NCBI RefSeq assembly: GCF_000208745.1
Contig: NC_030852.1
Span: 29,347,801-29,411,800, forward strand
Direction: 5' to 3'
Length of the DNA stretch: 64,000 bases
Source of the DNA: Theobroma cacao
Taxonomy: Eukaryota; Streptophyta; Magnoliopsida; Malvales; Malvaceae
Shown here: one piece after another, positions 11,586 through 25,700 of the stretch
How positions within the stretch are numbered: the stretch's first letter is position 1
How the letters are laid out: every line of letters starts with the position of its first letter
Translations under genes and position numbers: made by a program
The notes under the pieces: generated by a model
Told to the model about the DNA's origin: nothing
Database searches by the model: none
What the model saw: only the letters and a program-made list of their open reading frames with translations

Positions 11586-14500
11586 TGAGAGAGAGAATAA
11601 GAGAATCTTATTGGACAAGGTTTTTGGTTTGGGGTAGAAAGAAGAAGAAAATAAGTGAGATTCCAATGGGCATCTACACATCTGCCTTTTTTTTTCCACC
11701 TCAGCATCACATGCTAAGGCTTAAAATCTTGTTGCAGCATTTCGATTGGTGGGTTACACGCCATGCCACTATACTTTTTCACTACTTTATTACGGAGTCT
11801 CAGTCACCACATCAAAAAAAAGCTACCCTTCCCCAAGGGCAAAACAAATAAACTAAATAAAATAAAATAGATACAAAAAGCAAACAAACAAGTGGTCCTA
11901 GTCAAGGTGGCCGATTACCTTTTACTGCGTCAACTTTTGATTTCATGAGTAATCTTCATATTGGGGTTATTTGCTTTGTCCGAATCTTCATTTTATTTTC
12001 TTTTTGGGTGAATCAATGAATGCCTCTTTATTATTTCTGTTCCAGGATCAGCATATTCTTTTCAAATCCCAACCCCATTATTCACATTTCCTGCATTCTC
12101 CTTGAGGGGCAGTCCAACATATCTCGAGCTTTCATTGCATCTCCCTCGATAATGCATTCGGCACTCTTCTTTTTCATGATTATCCATTGCATGAGCCTGC
12201 CAAGAAATGACCGGAATTGATTTTCGGCACAGGGAATGTTTCATGTATTTTGCTTGCATTCTTTTTCCTTTGAACTATGCGACAAATGCATACTTACTCA
12301 ATGATTCATAAGTAAAATCAACTGTTTAATTGCAATGCATGCAAGTCTTTCGCATTTTATTTGGACGGGATATCATTCTTTACTTTTTCTGACTTCCAAT
12401 GCTTGGTTTGAAAGGAAGCTATAGAATCCAACTGTTTCAAGATCAAGCCTTGAGGCTATAAATTATTCAGTCCCCACTCTATTCCAACAGTAATTTGCCA
12501 CTATGATGGATTATCATGACTAGGGCCATTTTTTTGGCAAAACTCTCATGGAAAATGCGAAGCAAGCCGACATTCGGAAACCAACTGCATTGGTTTCTGT
12601 TATGATTGATTAATGGTCTCTGTTGTTAGATTGCAAGTTGGCTTGTCAAAGACAAATTGCAATGCATTATTACATGCTATAGAAATCGGATGTGGGGTTG
12701 GGTAATGGGTAGAGATGGAAAAAAAATATCTGATGAACGTGTATGTTAAGGCAATCTACACACCAAACTCAATGGTGAGGGCAGAAATTTTCTATACAGA
12801 TACATTTTATTATCACTACATTATTGAAATGTGTATGGAGTTTCATTGTGACAGCCTGACTTTTCATTTTTCCCAACTACTTCTATTTTCCTTCTTTCTT
12901 TTTTTAGCTTTATGAATTGCCAACTTTGATTTGTGAAAGTTTTGGCTAATGGGAACTATGTTTTCTTAGAATAAGTTCCATTCACGAACACTAAAGGAAA
13001 AGGTAGGGAGGAGAGCTGATAAAAGGGTTGATGCTGCGGGCAGCTGATCTCATTCTTGAATTTACCAACAGTCCTGGTGTTGTTTTGTGCTCACTTCCTT
13101 TTGAATTTTGGAATGCAGAAATGGAACTTTATGAACCTTTACAGCATTCTTGATCTGAAAGGCATACAATTACATGCATCCACTTGACACCAATGAAATT
13201 TGAAACATGCAATTACTTTCTTTTGGACTGCTGCCTTTGCTGATTAGCTAAGTAACTGTTTTGCAAGCGGACCACAATAAAGAAAAAGCAGAGAATTGAA
13301 AAACTTGGAAAGCTAAACCTTTCTTAAAGGCTTTTGTACAAATTACCTACGAGTCTTATTTGACTAATTAATCCTTTCTATTTGCAGAAAGTCTAGATCT
13401 TGAAAGATGTGGACATTAATGAATTAGATTCTCCACCATAAACCAATAAAAGGGGTATAACTATTAGCTTGTTTGTGTGCCATTAATGAACCCATCAAAT
13501 TCTGGCTGTTCATCCTGACCTGTTATTGCTGCAACTTATGTAGAAAAACCGGAAAAAAGGAATTAATGAAAAGGACATGGATTTAACAGAAGACAATACC
13601 ATAAAAGCTTAAAAAGATGATGGATTGATTGGGGCTGCTTTCTTTTAAATGAAAAGCTTGCCTTAATATTGGTGGTAAAGTGGAACATGCTGACAGTTTT
13701 ATGAATATTAAAAAAGCTGATGTTCTTGAAATGAACTCGTGCTATAGTGTGAGCTAAGTGGCAATTGACCAAGTTTGCATTTGACGTGGTAGCTTCCAGA
13801 GCTTGACACCAAGTAAAATCCAAGAGGTACCTAATTACCATATCCATGGCGACATGCTTTAAAAGGACTACTTAAACATAAAATATACTCATTTGTTTAT
13901 ACCTTTGGGCAACAAAGGTCAAAAGTGTTTGGTTGTATTGAAATAGTATTGAATTTAGAATTTCATACGATTAAAATTTATTATTGTTTCAAATATGTGA
14001 ACAAAAGGTGTAAAGAGACAAACTAAAGGATGGACTTCGTGCAACTTTCGAATTATTGACTCTCTTTTTCTGTTTTACCCATTTCAATGAGAATCTGAAG
14101 CTCATAAAACCCATTCCTTTATATAATTCCTGCTTTCTTCATTTCATTCTTCACGAAATGCATGCATCTCTTGGATGGGATCTCAAGCATGTGTTAAAAT
14201 GCCAAAAGTTTTTACATATATATCAGAGTTCAGAGCCGACCATCACGCTGCAAAACCTAACCCCTGAGTCCAGGCTGGCTAAAATCGAAGCCAATTCGGC
14301 CAGATTGGCCCAGCCAGGAGCTGCCGACTGGCTTTTCTTGTTGCTAGTGGTGCTATATGACACATCACACATATATAAAAGAGGTTCATTCCAAGTAGGC
14401 CAAGAACAAGGAGGAGGCAAACCATAATATGACAACTCTCTCACTTTATAAAAACAATGCACCTCCTAAGCAATTTCATGTTCTCAGCCCCAAAAGTTGT

Positions 14501-17500
14501 AAGAGGCACATGAAACCCACCTGTCTCGATCAGGTCTTTTGTTTTTCATTTCTCTTATTCCAATAAGATACCAACTTTTGTTCTGACATTTATAAATTTA
14601 ACCCGTTTATTTGCTTCATGAGAGGTGTTTCTTCATCTACTTCAAGTATGAGTTAACACCACCCCCATTTCTCACACCCTTTGTTTTGTGTTCATCTGTC
14701 TCTTTTTCTGCCTAAGATGCGATCTGTATCAAATGGTCCATGCTAAGATCAGTTAAATCCGTCAAGTAAAAGGCACATTTTGTGTGCAATGAACCCAATA
14801 TCAAAGTCCTTGTCACCAGAACTAAGATGGTGATAGCTCTTTTTCGGACTCATAAGAGAAATTATAAATTGACTTAGCCCATCCACACTATTTATGCCAT
14901 GGGGCCACCATTGCTTTTCTTAAAAGGTTGATTGATTGGATGGATTTTCCCGGTTTTCCTTGTTCATTGGTGCTACTGTTCTCTAAATTGGATTGGTTTG
15001 TCCTATTTATGTCTGATTCTTTTCTGCTTTTGTTTTGCCTTTTTTTTCGTTAGTGTACAACATTTCAAAGTCAAATGCAACCCAATCTCCATCAGTAATC
15101 TTTCATAGTTTGCATAGAAAGTTTTATACTACTAACTTGTACATTTCTTTAGGCTCATTCTGTACTTCAAGTGGCATTTTTTATGTATGTCCTTTAGGCT
15201 GAAAACCGATATTCCTGTTGTTTGCTATAAGGATTGGAACAATTCACTGAAAATCAATCTGTCATTCCAGATATTGGTGTTGTTTGCTATGAGGATTGCT
15301 ATAAGAATTGGAACAATTCACTGTGAACTTTTGTCAAATTCCATTTTTTAAGAGAAGTTTGACTGCTTCAGATTTTGCATTGAAAAATCGAAGGGGAGAG
15401 TCGAGAACCTAAATTGTAAAGCCCATTAGTGAGCAAAATGCTAAAACCCAACATGGTAAACACTATATGGAGCTGCAATCAGCTATTAATAAGCCCAAAT
15501 ATAAAGAACCCTAATATCTACCTTGGGCTCAACCCAGTATCTTTGGTGGGTTCAGACCCAAATGCTCTGATCATGAAGAAGGAGAGCTTGGTCTTTATGG
15601 ACTGATTAGTTTGTTTTCTTTCTTTCAAGATGGATGGGTCCCATCGGCAGAAAACAAGGGCTCAAATTGAACCGTACCAGCATCCTGTAAAAGGTTTAAT
15701 AAACACCATCCCGTGTATGATGCATTCCGTAACGCAAGAATCAGCATCAGCATGAAAAACAATCCCTAGCTAGCTCAAATCCACAAGAAAGAAAAAAACA
15801 GGACACCTAGTTAAGTGTCTAGTTTACTTGGACACAGGCATAGAAAGGGTCTGTGTTCTCTCGTGCAATGAAAAGTGAAACTTGAGTCGTTGAAAAGATA
15901 TTATCTTCCAAGTTCAAATTTAATTTCTCCATTTCTCCATCTCGTGGCAACCAAACTGAGCACGGCACTAGTTAGCTGGATTCCTAATCCGCAATGCGGA
16001 GGATCAACTTTTCAGTGTTTCCCATTGTAATCATACAAAGTCAAACAAGAATCATGGCGTAATTTAAGTAAGCGACGGGTGGAGACCAGTATAGAAGAAC
16101 AAAAATTAAAGTTCATCAATTAGTTCATCTAACAGATGGAATACTTGTCTCCTTAATCCCCATATATATATATTTTTGGAGGTGGGAAAATTCAACATAG
16201 AGCTGGTCTTTCCAATTCTTGCACCTTCCTTAATTGGTTACGTGCATTTACCCATACGAATTTGAAAGCGCAACAGGAAGAGGGAATTGGTTGTACGTAT
16301 CAATTCTCCAAAATTCTGGCACCTCCAACATTTTGGAATTCGACTTTAAGATTAATTGAACCATATAATAATAATTGTCTTCGTCATTCAAACAAAATTG
16401 TTAAAGTAATTGTTCAATTACTTTCCACAATACTTGATTAAAATTCCTGAAAAGATATTTTTTATTGTTGAGAATAATTACTACTTATTAGACATCAATG
16501 AATTATCATGGTCCGATTGTAATTGTAGTGTTGCAAAAACAAAATACTTTTATTTTAAGCGGTTTTTATTGACACTAGAATCATTATATCAATCACAGTC
16601 TTTATGCTGATTGCTAAAAGACTTTTAATGGCATACAAACTGGCCTGCCCAAAATCTGAGTGGTACGGTTACAAAAGTATTATACTCCCTCATAAATATA
16701 ATTGCAGTACAGTTACAAAAGTCTATGCTGAAAACAAAATGCTTCGAGTCAGTTCCCTTTTTAGGTTTAGTGTACCTTTTTGTCTTCGGCCTCAGATTTC
16801 CTACACTATTGGAGTCCATATCCGGGCAAGAAAAGTTGAAAGCCCATGTCTCTTCGACAGTCCAAATTCTTCCCTTTTCGTTAGTGTCGTATAATATTAG
16901 GTAATTCCCTCAACTAATTCCACCAATGCTTTCTGCTAAACATCACTGTTCAATTTATTTTCCTTCTATGAAGCTAAGCCTTTAATCATTTTATGTCATT
17001 ACATTACACAGAGATTTTGGTGATGAAAAAAGGAAATCTTTTTGATTAAAAGAGGAGCAAAGTTCAATATACTCCAACCATGAGGTAAGGAGGGTTAAAG
17101 AATTAATTATTTTCCTTAAAATGTTAAGAAACAAATGTCTTGATGGCAATAATTATTGACCAACATTTATTCTCTTTGTTTTTTCTTTAAAAAGAAATTT
17201 AAATTTCATGTTCAGATATTTAGATTTCAAAAGGTCTATGTGGAGGATATTGCTTCCAGCATGATTCCACATCTCTCTTTTTACAGTTTTCATCTAGCTG
17301 TCTAGCCGTCGAAATTCCAGTTTTCATGCGCCTTATTTGCTGCAAATAAGTAGGTTTATAACTGATCTTAAAGCAAAGTCGTCATTAATTTCACCAACAT
17401 CAATCCTTAATCGCATTGGATCTCGATCGTTAGGTACGTAGAATAAAGCCATATAAAATTGGGCTACGATTCTTTAAAATATTGATTTATATCCAGGAAC

Positions 17501-18840
17501 AACCACCCTGGAAACCCATATGATAACCAGACATGATTATCGGTCACGAAAGAGGAGCCGTGGTGGACCATCACTCTGGCAAGTATGACCACAAACCTTT
17601 TTGCCTAATTTATTGCTAAATTAAATCCTTCTTCAACATGTTATAGCTGTATGTGGGGGCTAGTACTAGTAGTTGTTTCAGAGATCTTTATCAAATCCAA
17701 CGACCAATCTCTTTCACTTACATTTCCTGTTTTGTCATTTCCGGACATCCCATATTTCAGCTAGTTCGAAATTGACGGTGTAAAATGCATTTGCTGCAAT
17801 ATATTACATGAAACGTAATTAAAGCATGTCTTCATCGATCAAGGTCATCACCCCTATAATTATTTTAATCGTTTTCAACTTTGAGTACTGCCAATCTTCT
17901 CTACTTCATGTAGTTTTCAATTTGGATTGACAAGCTATTTCTTTTAATCCTCTGAATTTAAAAATAAGTTGGTGACATCTGCGCTCTCCTGGTTTTTTAT
18001 ATACCTGCAAAGCAACGTGTTTGTTGCTGATAACTACAAATATCCTTGTTTCTAGTCCTTGACTTTGGAAATTAAACTACAAATATCCTTTTTGTCTTTA
18101 ATCTGTAGTTTACAACAATATAATTGAAATAAATTTTGTGTTGATAGTTACTCATAATTAACATATAATCCTTACTCTTTACACGACGTGATCACCTGTT
18201 GATCTTGACTTTTTATTAATATAATCGTTACATGATTTTCACTCATTTATTACATAATCATTGTAAGATTTTTGATAAATCAGTATACCAAAAGAATTTC
18301 TATAAACTGAAATTGATTCGTATTATTTTAATATATTTTTAGATAAGTTTCTGCTTGAATTTATCTACTAGCTTTTTGGGTCTGTTTCACATATGGCGGC
18401 CATTGTTACCATTTCAAATCGGGACCATATCGCTGGATTTAATTGGTTGTGCTTTCTTCTAGTTTTAGTAGGCAGGCTTTGATTTTTTTTTTTCAGATTT
18501 TCAGCCCCAGTTTTACTTACTTTTTTGTTCTGCCACGGTCAATTTTGTCAAACCTAGTTTTTGATAGCGATTAAGAAAACATAAAAGTACAGGTAACGAT
18601 GAAGATGACAAAAATCAATCAACACTGTTAGCTGATCACCTAAAATATTCCCAATCTAAGTACTAGCTGGAAGTGTTTATTACTGCTGCTTTTGTCTTTT
18701 TCTATGAGAATTTCCTCGAAATAAAGTAGTGGCAATACAAAAATGGAGTGATTTTAAGGTGCTAGTGCCTAATGGTTGCTACATGGTATGGCCCGCTTTA
18801 GACTTATATATTCTGCCTCCGATATCTCTCGAAAACGTGT
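11586..18840. other. Gene-poor intergenic region
   Basis: No open frame here shows a recognisable domain or credible exon structure. It holds a near-tandem duplication at 15208-15323, a small hairpin at 14288-14334 and a TATAAAAG at about 14374, with no convincing transcript downstream. The sequence around 13925-13990 looks like dispersed plant repeat. The part from 16 kb onward is plain AT-rich DNA. Confidence 0.55.
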
Positions 18841-18884
18841 GTTAGTTGTGCTTCTTAAGTTGTTTTCTTGGTCCACATACTTTC

Positions 18885-19933
18885 TTCCCTATATATGGTT
18901 ATGTTCTGAGTTTTTCCGCAACTCACCTGCTCCATAGAACTCTCTTTGGAGCTTCCTGCAAAGCATTTACTTTCTCACCCTTTTGCCCTATTGTGGAGAT
19001 CTCCAGGAGTCATTTGATCACTGCCGCGTTCTTGTTCCCTGCATTATCCGAGTGGAACAGCTGGTTTTGAGGTTAGAATTTGTTTTATCTTATGTTTCAG
19101 CGTTGGGTGCTAATTTCATGCACCTCTTTTGCAAAACATGCTTGTTTTTCTGATATTTAATTGTAACCTTGAGGAAACTGTCTCAGAACTCAATCATACT
19201 AAAACGTTCAAGTAAAGGAATCGAACTGTCAGAACCTTCAACGTCCTGCAGACTAATTTGTATAACTTGATTTCTCATCTTTCTCACTCTTTGAAATATT
19301 AGACTTGAGACACGGCAATTGTTGCATAGTCCATCTAACATATTGGTGGATCAACAATGTCCTGATATTGATTATTTTACTTCACTTGCACATGGGTAGT
19401 TATCTATGGAAGGAACTGTAGCAGTGTAGCTTCCACAAAGAACATTACTTCAACAGGATTTAGATCAAATCACTATCTTGTGCGTCAAAAAAAAAAAATC
19501 AGAGACTGGCATCTTTAGATGGAATAAGGACTGGCATAAAGATATATGGGAATGAATTGTGTGGCTTGTATCATGTGCTGCTTTCATTCAAATCTACTGC
19601 CCTGTTTTTATTCTTCCCACAAGACAAAAAGAAAATTTTCCCATTTTTTAGCTGTGAAGTCCTATAATCCATGTCTATCTCCAAGAACATTAACTTTGAA
19701 TTGGCAACTTATTGGGATCATTGTTCTGGAAATGATTTGGAAGATGAGATAACTATGTTATTCGCAATTAGCTAATTAATACTGCTCTTTTCTGCTTATT
19801 TAATGATGTCAAAACTTAAAGCATACTTGCATCCATTATATATATATATATATATATTTGTTACTTGTTTGTAATGTCGTAAAAGCTCAACATAGCTGAC
19901 CTGTCTCAATCCTTCGGGTGCAGGCATTTCAGA
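18885..19933 (+). promoter_or_regulatory. Likely promoter, 5' leader exon and leader intron of the SLAH gene
   Basis: A TATATATGG motif lies at about 18890. A pyrimidine-rich leader exon could end at about 19069 (GAG|GTTAGA). A leader intron could then run to an AG at about 19923, eleven bases before the ATG. The intron holds a (TA)n microsatellite near 19838-19857. The leader structure is inferred. Confidence 0.4.
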
Positions 19934-22778
19934 ATGGATCGCGGTGAGCATCTGGTTTCTGTAGAGTTGCAGGAATCTCCCGAACCAGTTCCCTCACTCC
20001 TTAAAGTTATATCATCAAATGAAGTGGCTGGCTTCGATAGCATCATAGTAAGTTACACCTTCTAATATGTGCTTCTCGGGGTAAAATATGAATAGATCTT
20101 GCTAAATACGGCATCTCTTGGTCGTGGATGATCTATGCATACTTTAAATGTCTTTATTTTTATTAAATAAAAAAAATAAAGACATTTAAAATGTCGTTAT
20201 TTTTATTCTCGTTATAATCAAAGGCTAGAACTAGATTAAAATGAGAAGTAATTTTTCTCTTAGCTCATTACTCACTCCACCTTGTTGCATAGACTCAAAT
20301 CCTCCTTAATCTTCACAAGAACAGGGGTACCATGAGGCCACAAGGTCATTGGTGCCTAAATGTTTAAATAAGCAACCATGTTGTATTTGTTATCGTTGTA
20401 ATTGTAATTTATTTATATTGTTATTTCTAGAATTCTGTCATGTTAATTGTGGTTCTTCTTGTAACTTTTAGTGATTCACCAATTGTCACTACCAGAATCA
20501 TTGTTAAAATTACTATTACTATCGTTCTCATATCCTTGAATGACTTCCTGATGCTTCTGCAGAATTTGTCTGGTTGGTGGGTAGTGTTATATCTTCAGCT
20601 TGCTCACCCAGGGAAATTTGAATTATGGATTCTAATACTTCTGTTTTTTTGTTTTTTGCCATTACAGCAGGAAAGTGAAACATCTTTCTCAAACCCATTC
20701 AATATTTCTCAACCCACCGGTCATCAGAGGAAGCTTTCTATTTCCATCAGCATGCCCTCTTCTCCTACTGCAGTTAGCTCAGCAGGCACCAAAAGTGTCT
20801 TTTTTCTTGATGACAATGCAAAAGATTTCAGAGATGGAGTTCCGGATTCTTCTCAGTCATCAGAGACTCTTGGTAACAGAGAGCCCAAACGAGTCAAATT
20901 TCTCTCTCAGCCAATGCCAAAAGGATCAGTCTTCGGGGAGGCAGCTAACATTAGAAACATCAATCACCATCCTAGTATTAAAAAGCTGAAGGACAAGAGA
21001 TTTGATTCTTTCAAAACATGGTCCGGAAGACTTGAAAGGCAGCTATCAAATTTACGTGGAAAGCCGCGGGGAAGTGAATCAGAAGAAGACTCTGTGAGAA
21101 GGAATCCAGAGAATGAAGCATTACCCGTGGACCGATACTTTGATGCACTGGAAGGACCAGAGTTGGAAACCCTGAGGGTATGTTCTTATCTTCCCCGAAT
21201 CATCCATCTCAACTTCCATTGTAAATTTGTAAAACCTATCCACTATATGTGTCAAAATGAAAAATAATGTAAATGGTTCTGTTCTTCAAGCCAAATACTT
21301 TTCTTGTTTGAAGAATCTGACATAAGTTATTTTGACAGGCTTCGGAGGAGATTGTGCTTCCAGATGACAAGACTTGGCCTTTCCTTCTTCGCTATCCCAT
21401 CTCTTCATTTGGTATCTGTCTCGGGGTGAGCAGCCAAGCCGTTATGTGGAAAACCTTGGCCACTGCTAACTCTACAAAATTTCTTCACATAAGCCTGATA
21501 GTAAATCTCATCCTCTGGTGGATTTCTGTTGCTCTAGTAGTCATTGTTTCTTCCATCTACCTTCTGAAAGTCATTCTCTACTTTGAAGCAGTTCGTCGTG
21601 AGTATTACCATCCAATCCGTGTCAACTTCTTCTTTGCCCCTTGGATAACTCTTCTGTTCTTAGCTCTAGGAGTGCCACCTTCAGTTGCCTCAAGCCTGCC
21701 TGTAGCTCTGTGGTACGTTCTTATGACTCCAATCTTCTGTCTGGAGCTTAAAATCTACGGACAGTGGATGTCAGGTGGTCAACGAAGGCTTTCAAAGGTG
21801 GCTAATCCTTCAAACCATCTCTCAATCGTTGGGAACTTTGTGGGGGCACAATTGGGTGCATCAATGGGACTTAAAGAAGGGCCTATCTTCTTCTTTGCTG
21901 TTGGGTTGGCTCACTATACAGTCCTTTTTGTAACTCTTTACCAGAGACTTCCAACAAATGAAACACTCCCAAAAGAGCTCCATCCTGTATTCTTTCTGTT
22001 TGTTGCAGCACCAAGTGTTGCTTCAATGGCATGGGCCACGATCCAAGGCTCCTTTGATTATGGATCACGCATTGCTTGCTTCATTGCCTTGTTCCTTTAT
22101 TTCTCACTGGTTAGCCTCTTTGCATCTTAAATACATAACAGCATTACTCTTTAGCCCATCTTATTTTAGGACAGTTCTATATGATAATATTCTCATTGGC
22201 ACTTGGCATTATTTTTGTTGATTTAACTTGATGAAGTGTACACATAGTAAATCTAAACTGTGCTATTTGTATTTGGCTTTGCAGGCAGTTCGAGTTAACT
22301 TTTTCCGAGGATTCAAGTATGTGAATCACTGTGACTATTTCCTTGTTGCTAGTTCAGCTCTGTTAGGTAGTCTGATTCTAATTTCTCTTTTATTTACAGG
22401 TTCTCATTGGCTTGGTGGGCATATACTTTCCCAATGACTGGTGCTGCCGTTGCTACCATGAGATATTCAAGTGCAGTGACGAATATAGTAACTCAAACTC
22501 TTTCTATCATACTCTCTGTTGTTGCTACACTCACAGTAACAGCTCTGCTCATAACGACTATATTGCATGCTTTTGTCCTACGAGACCTCTTCCCTAATGA
22601 CATTGCCATTGCCATTGCCATTAGCGACAGAAAACCAAAACCTCATAAGAAGTGGTTCAATGTAAGACAAGGAAGCTCAGATCATAGTAAAGACATTGAA
22701 ACTTTCTTGAAATTTGCAAATGCTGACAGCAAAGATATAGAAGCTGCCTTAAAGATTCCTACTGCAGAAGCTAAATGA
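19934..22778 (+). CDS. SLAH3: S-type anion channel, SLAH2/SLAH3-like
   Basis: Five coding exons (19934-20047, 20668-21177, 21339-22109, 22285-22316, 22400-22778) join in frame to about 601 aa. Residues 1-205 are a hydrophilic, Ser/Arg/Lys-rich cytosolic domain, where kinases regulate this family. Residues from about 235 form the TehA/SLAC1-fold channel with about ten membrane helices, including WPFLLRYPISSFGICLG, SMGLKEGPIFFFAVGLAHYT and SLAWWAYTFPMTGAAVATM. Family members conduct nitrate and chloride across the plasma membrane of guard and root cells. The long N-terminal domain favours SLAH3/SLAH2 over SLAH1/SLAH4. Exon 2 can start at either of two adjacent CAGs (20668 or 20671), giving or removing one Gln. 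The C-terminus carries a short Ile-Ala repeat coded by tandem ATTGCC units. Confidence 0.95.
20143..20190. repeat. Near-perfect inverted repeat in SLAH intron 1
   Basis: TTTAAATGTCTTTATTTTTA at 20143-20162 is mirrored by an AT-rich arm ending in AAAGACATTTAAA at 20178-20190, giving a stem of about 20 bp with a very short loop. A degenerate copy of one arm follows. It may be a small MITE remnant or a chance AT palindrome. Confidence 0.6.
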
Positions 22779-25700
22779 GTGTAAAGCTTAATCAATAGCA
22801 GGTTTTTGCCACTGTGATCAGCCTCAGTTTCAATCAATAGCAGGTTTTTGCCAACATTTTTTTGAATCTTCAGCACTCAGACATGTGAGGAACATCCACC
22901 TTAGAGTTTTCATGTTTCCAGTGACCATGTGTGCAGAGAGAAATGAAGGTTTCTGGCACTTTCTGCAGCAAGAAAGGAGGAATGTGTAAAATCATAATGA
23001 GTTGTAAATTGCAGCGTGTATGAAACAGATGTTGATAAAAGGTTTTGCAAACACGATTTCTTGTTATTGTTTAAAATAAGGGCCACAAATTCTGAAAGAT
23101 CATTTTAAGCATTCATACTGACTTGGAAGTATCTTTGCTCATGCTAAACCAGTATAACCTTGAGATAATGCCCTGGCTATGCAGCTGGACTGCTGGGTAA
23201 CTAAATGCCCTATCTGCACAAATGGGAGTGGTAGGAACTAACAACTGGTAACTCAATGGATTAAATCACAATGATAGATGTTTAAAATTGCATCTACTTT
23301 GGCAAACGATGTTAAGTTTCCATTTTACATAAAATGGATTCCAAGTTCTTAATTTTTCCTCTTTGTATCGCTGCTTACATTTTCAAGGAAGCCTTGGTGA
23401 TTATATTGACTAAAAGGTACCAAATTATCAAGCTGAGAATCTGTTTCTTTGTGTTCATTAACTACCACAAATTGCGAGGGCCTTATCCAACTTCAAGCAT
23501 TAGCTCAACCGCATGTGATATCCATGGTGACAATGATGCATGGAAGACAAGTACATGATGGAAAGGAAAATGTCTTGGTTTTTCTCATCAATTTGAATTA
23601 CGGTAATTCGTGGTCTGCTAACTAGCTAGAAAGCAGCCGGCACCCGGCATCTAAAACTAAAATGAAAGTTATTCTATTCACACTTGATAGCAAACTCCTT
23701 CTATATCTACTATTGCAAGGCTCCAATAACTCTCTGTCTCGCTGTCCAAACTTTTGTGTCCTTAAACAAGGCCAAACAGCTGGTTGATAAAGACCCTGCC
23801 CTAATGCAATGAATATCGAATGCTGTACAACATCTGAAGTGGGAGTAGTATACATGCGTTATTCATTGTTCAGGAAGTTACAATGACCTGAGGCTGAACA
23901 ATCCCCGGCACATAGCATGTAACAGGGCCTTGGTCCGTTGGCTATTCGTTTATATTCTCGTTCAAGTAATTAATTCCTGAGAAGACTTCTGCATCTTGGC
24001 AATGAAGTTACCACTTGACATTGGTCACGGTGGCACACACTCGCTTTTATGCTTGTTGATGCGTTTTCCTAAAACAATAATTTCCATGAAACGGGGATTG
24101 ATAGCAGCAAAGATCGTTAATGTTGTCGTTGCACAAAATTTAATACTATATGTAATGTTTATTTGTCGATTTTTCTCCTGTAGCATCATTACGTCGGGAC
24201 TTTTGCTGCAGCTAGTAATATAGCCCTCTCATGGAGTGAAATAGGACATTGCCTCCAGATCCAGAAAAGGAAGACTTCCATCAGAAGTAAATTTTTGTCT
24301 GGTGATCTTTGGAGATGATCTTTGAGTCCTTTAACAATTTTATATTGAGAACATTATTGCAAAAGCCTATATCCTCATCTTGGAGATGCATCATCTATGT
24401 CCTATTTGGAGACAAACACTGTTATGACAAGGTTAATGTCTTGTTAGCAGCTACAGTGACTGAAAATCAGTAGCCGCGACAAGTAGCATGTATGAGTTTT
24501 CGGTCCCCACAACCTAGGCTGATGTAGCAACTAGCAAGGAGAAAAACAAGGTCATAAAGCTACTCTTGGTTGTGCTTCTTTTGTTGAGAAGCAGATGATC
24601 CAACGTGGAAGACAAAATGGAGTAGATAGATCCAGAAAATCAACGTTATCAAACCTTGGCATTGCTCCCAGCACAATTTGTCCATGTCTCCCTATCTTGC
24701 TGGTTGGCATGTGCAGACCTTCTCATTTTATGCCCTTTTTTTCTCTGCCACTTTATTGGCTGAAAAAAGGCCACCTAAACTTTGAGTTATGGCAGGACAA
24801 CTAGAGAGGAATGGGCATTTTTATAGGGCAAGATCCATCTCATATTGGACCCCATTGCCTAGGGGACCAGAAGTTTCTTGATTCCTTTTTCTAACTATAT
24901 TCAATAAAATGACCCCACGAATTTGCTTTAATTCAAAAACTTTCTTTTTCAATTTCTCCCAGTCAGAACTTTTCAGATTAACACATTAACCAATCATTTG
25001 AAGAAACCCCAAGCTTTTTCTGGTTCCATAACCTCATTATCAATAGGTTGACCCTAAAACCTTGTACAATTTTGAAATTAAGGAATGCTGTAAAACTTGA
25101 AAGAGATTTCTTGTATGCAGAATGATGAGGCTGCAGTTCTTGCCTTCCTTTTGGGGTGAGTAGAAATGTAGAATTCTCCTCTTCATGATGATTTCCAACA
25201 TAAATTTAATTATCAATTCAAGCATCTAGATAACTAACTTGGTCTATCATGAGGCTGTGCCACCTAACAATCTTATGATACATGAAAATTGTATGCTAGA
25301 ATACTGCTGCAAGTATATGGGCACAGAAATAGCCTCGACATGATTGTGTTTGAAATCAAGTTGAAGCTCGGTGTAACGGATAGTCCAGGAGAGGGGTCTA
25401 CAATACGGCAAATTACTTTGGACGAGTCCAAAATCCATGCAACATGTTTCTAAAGTAACATCAGGGAATCAAAAGCTTACCTCAGAGTGAAGTATGTTCT
25501 AACTTGCTTTAGAGTTATTTACTTCAATAACACGTTTTTTTTTTCTTTTTCAATCTGCACCAGACATGACACAGAAGAAGACTGAAACTCTTTTGATAAT
25601 ACCAAGCCCTGGAGGTTCAACTGGCAGTAAAAGGGTCTGATCCTGTTAAAATCAAAGTGGCAAGGAAGACTGTAGACTGAGACTTAAAGGAGAAAGTGGC

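Noticed and set aside
11417..11851. Poly-Pro/poly-Gly ORFs on both strands
   Set aside because: They are created by the G tract and N gap.
14056..14462. ORFs on both strands around the 14.3 kb GC patch
   Set aside because: No recognised family and no conserved features visible; only the hairpin is noted.
22407..22597. Second-frame ORF over the SLAH last exon
   Set aside because: Overlaps the true frame, which joins exon 4 and keeps channel helices.
23334..25438. Several 60-77 codon ORFs
   Set aside because: Random frames in AT-rich intergenic DNA without domains.
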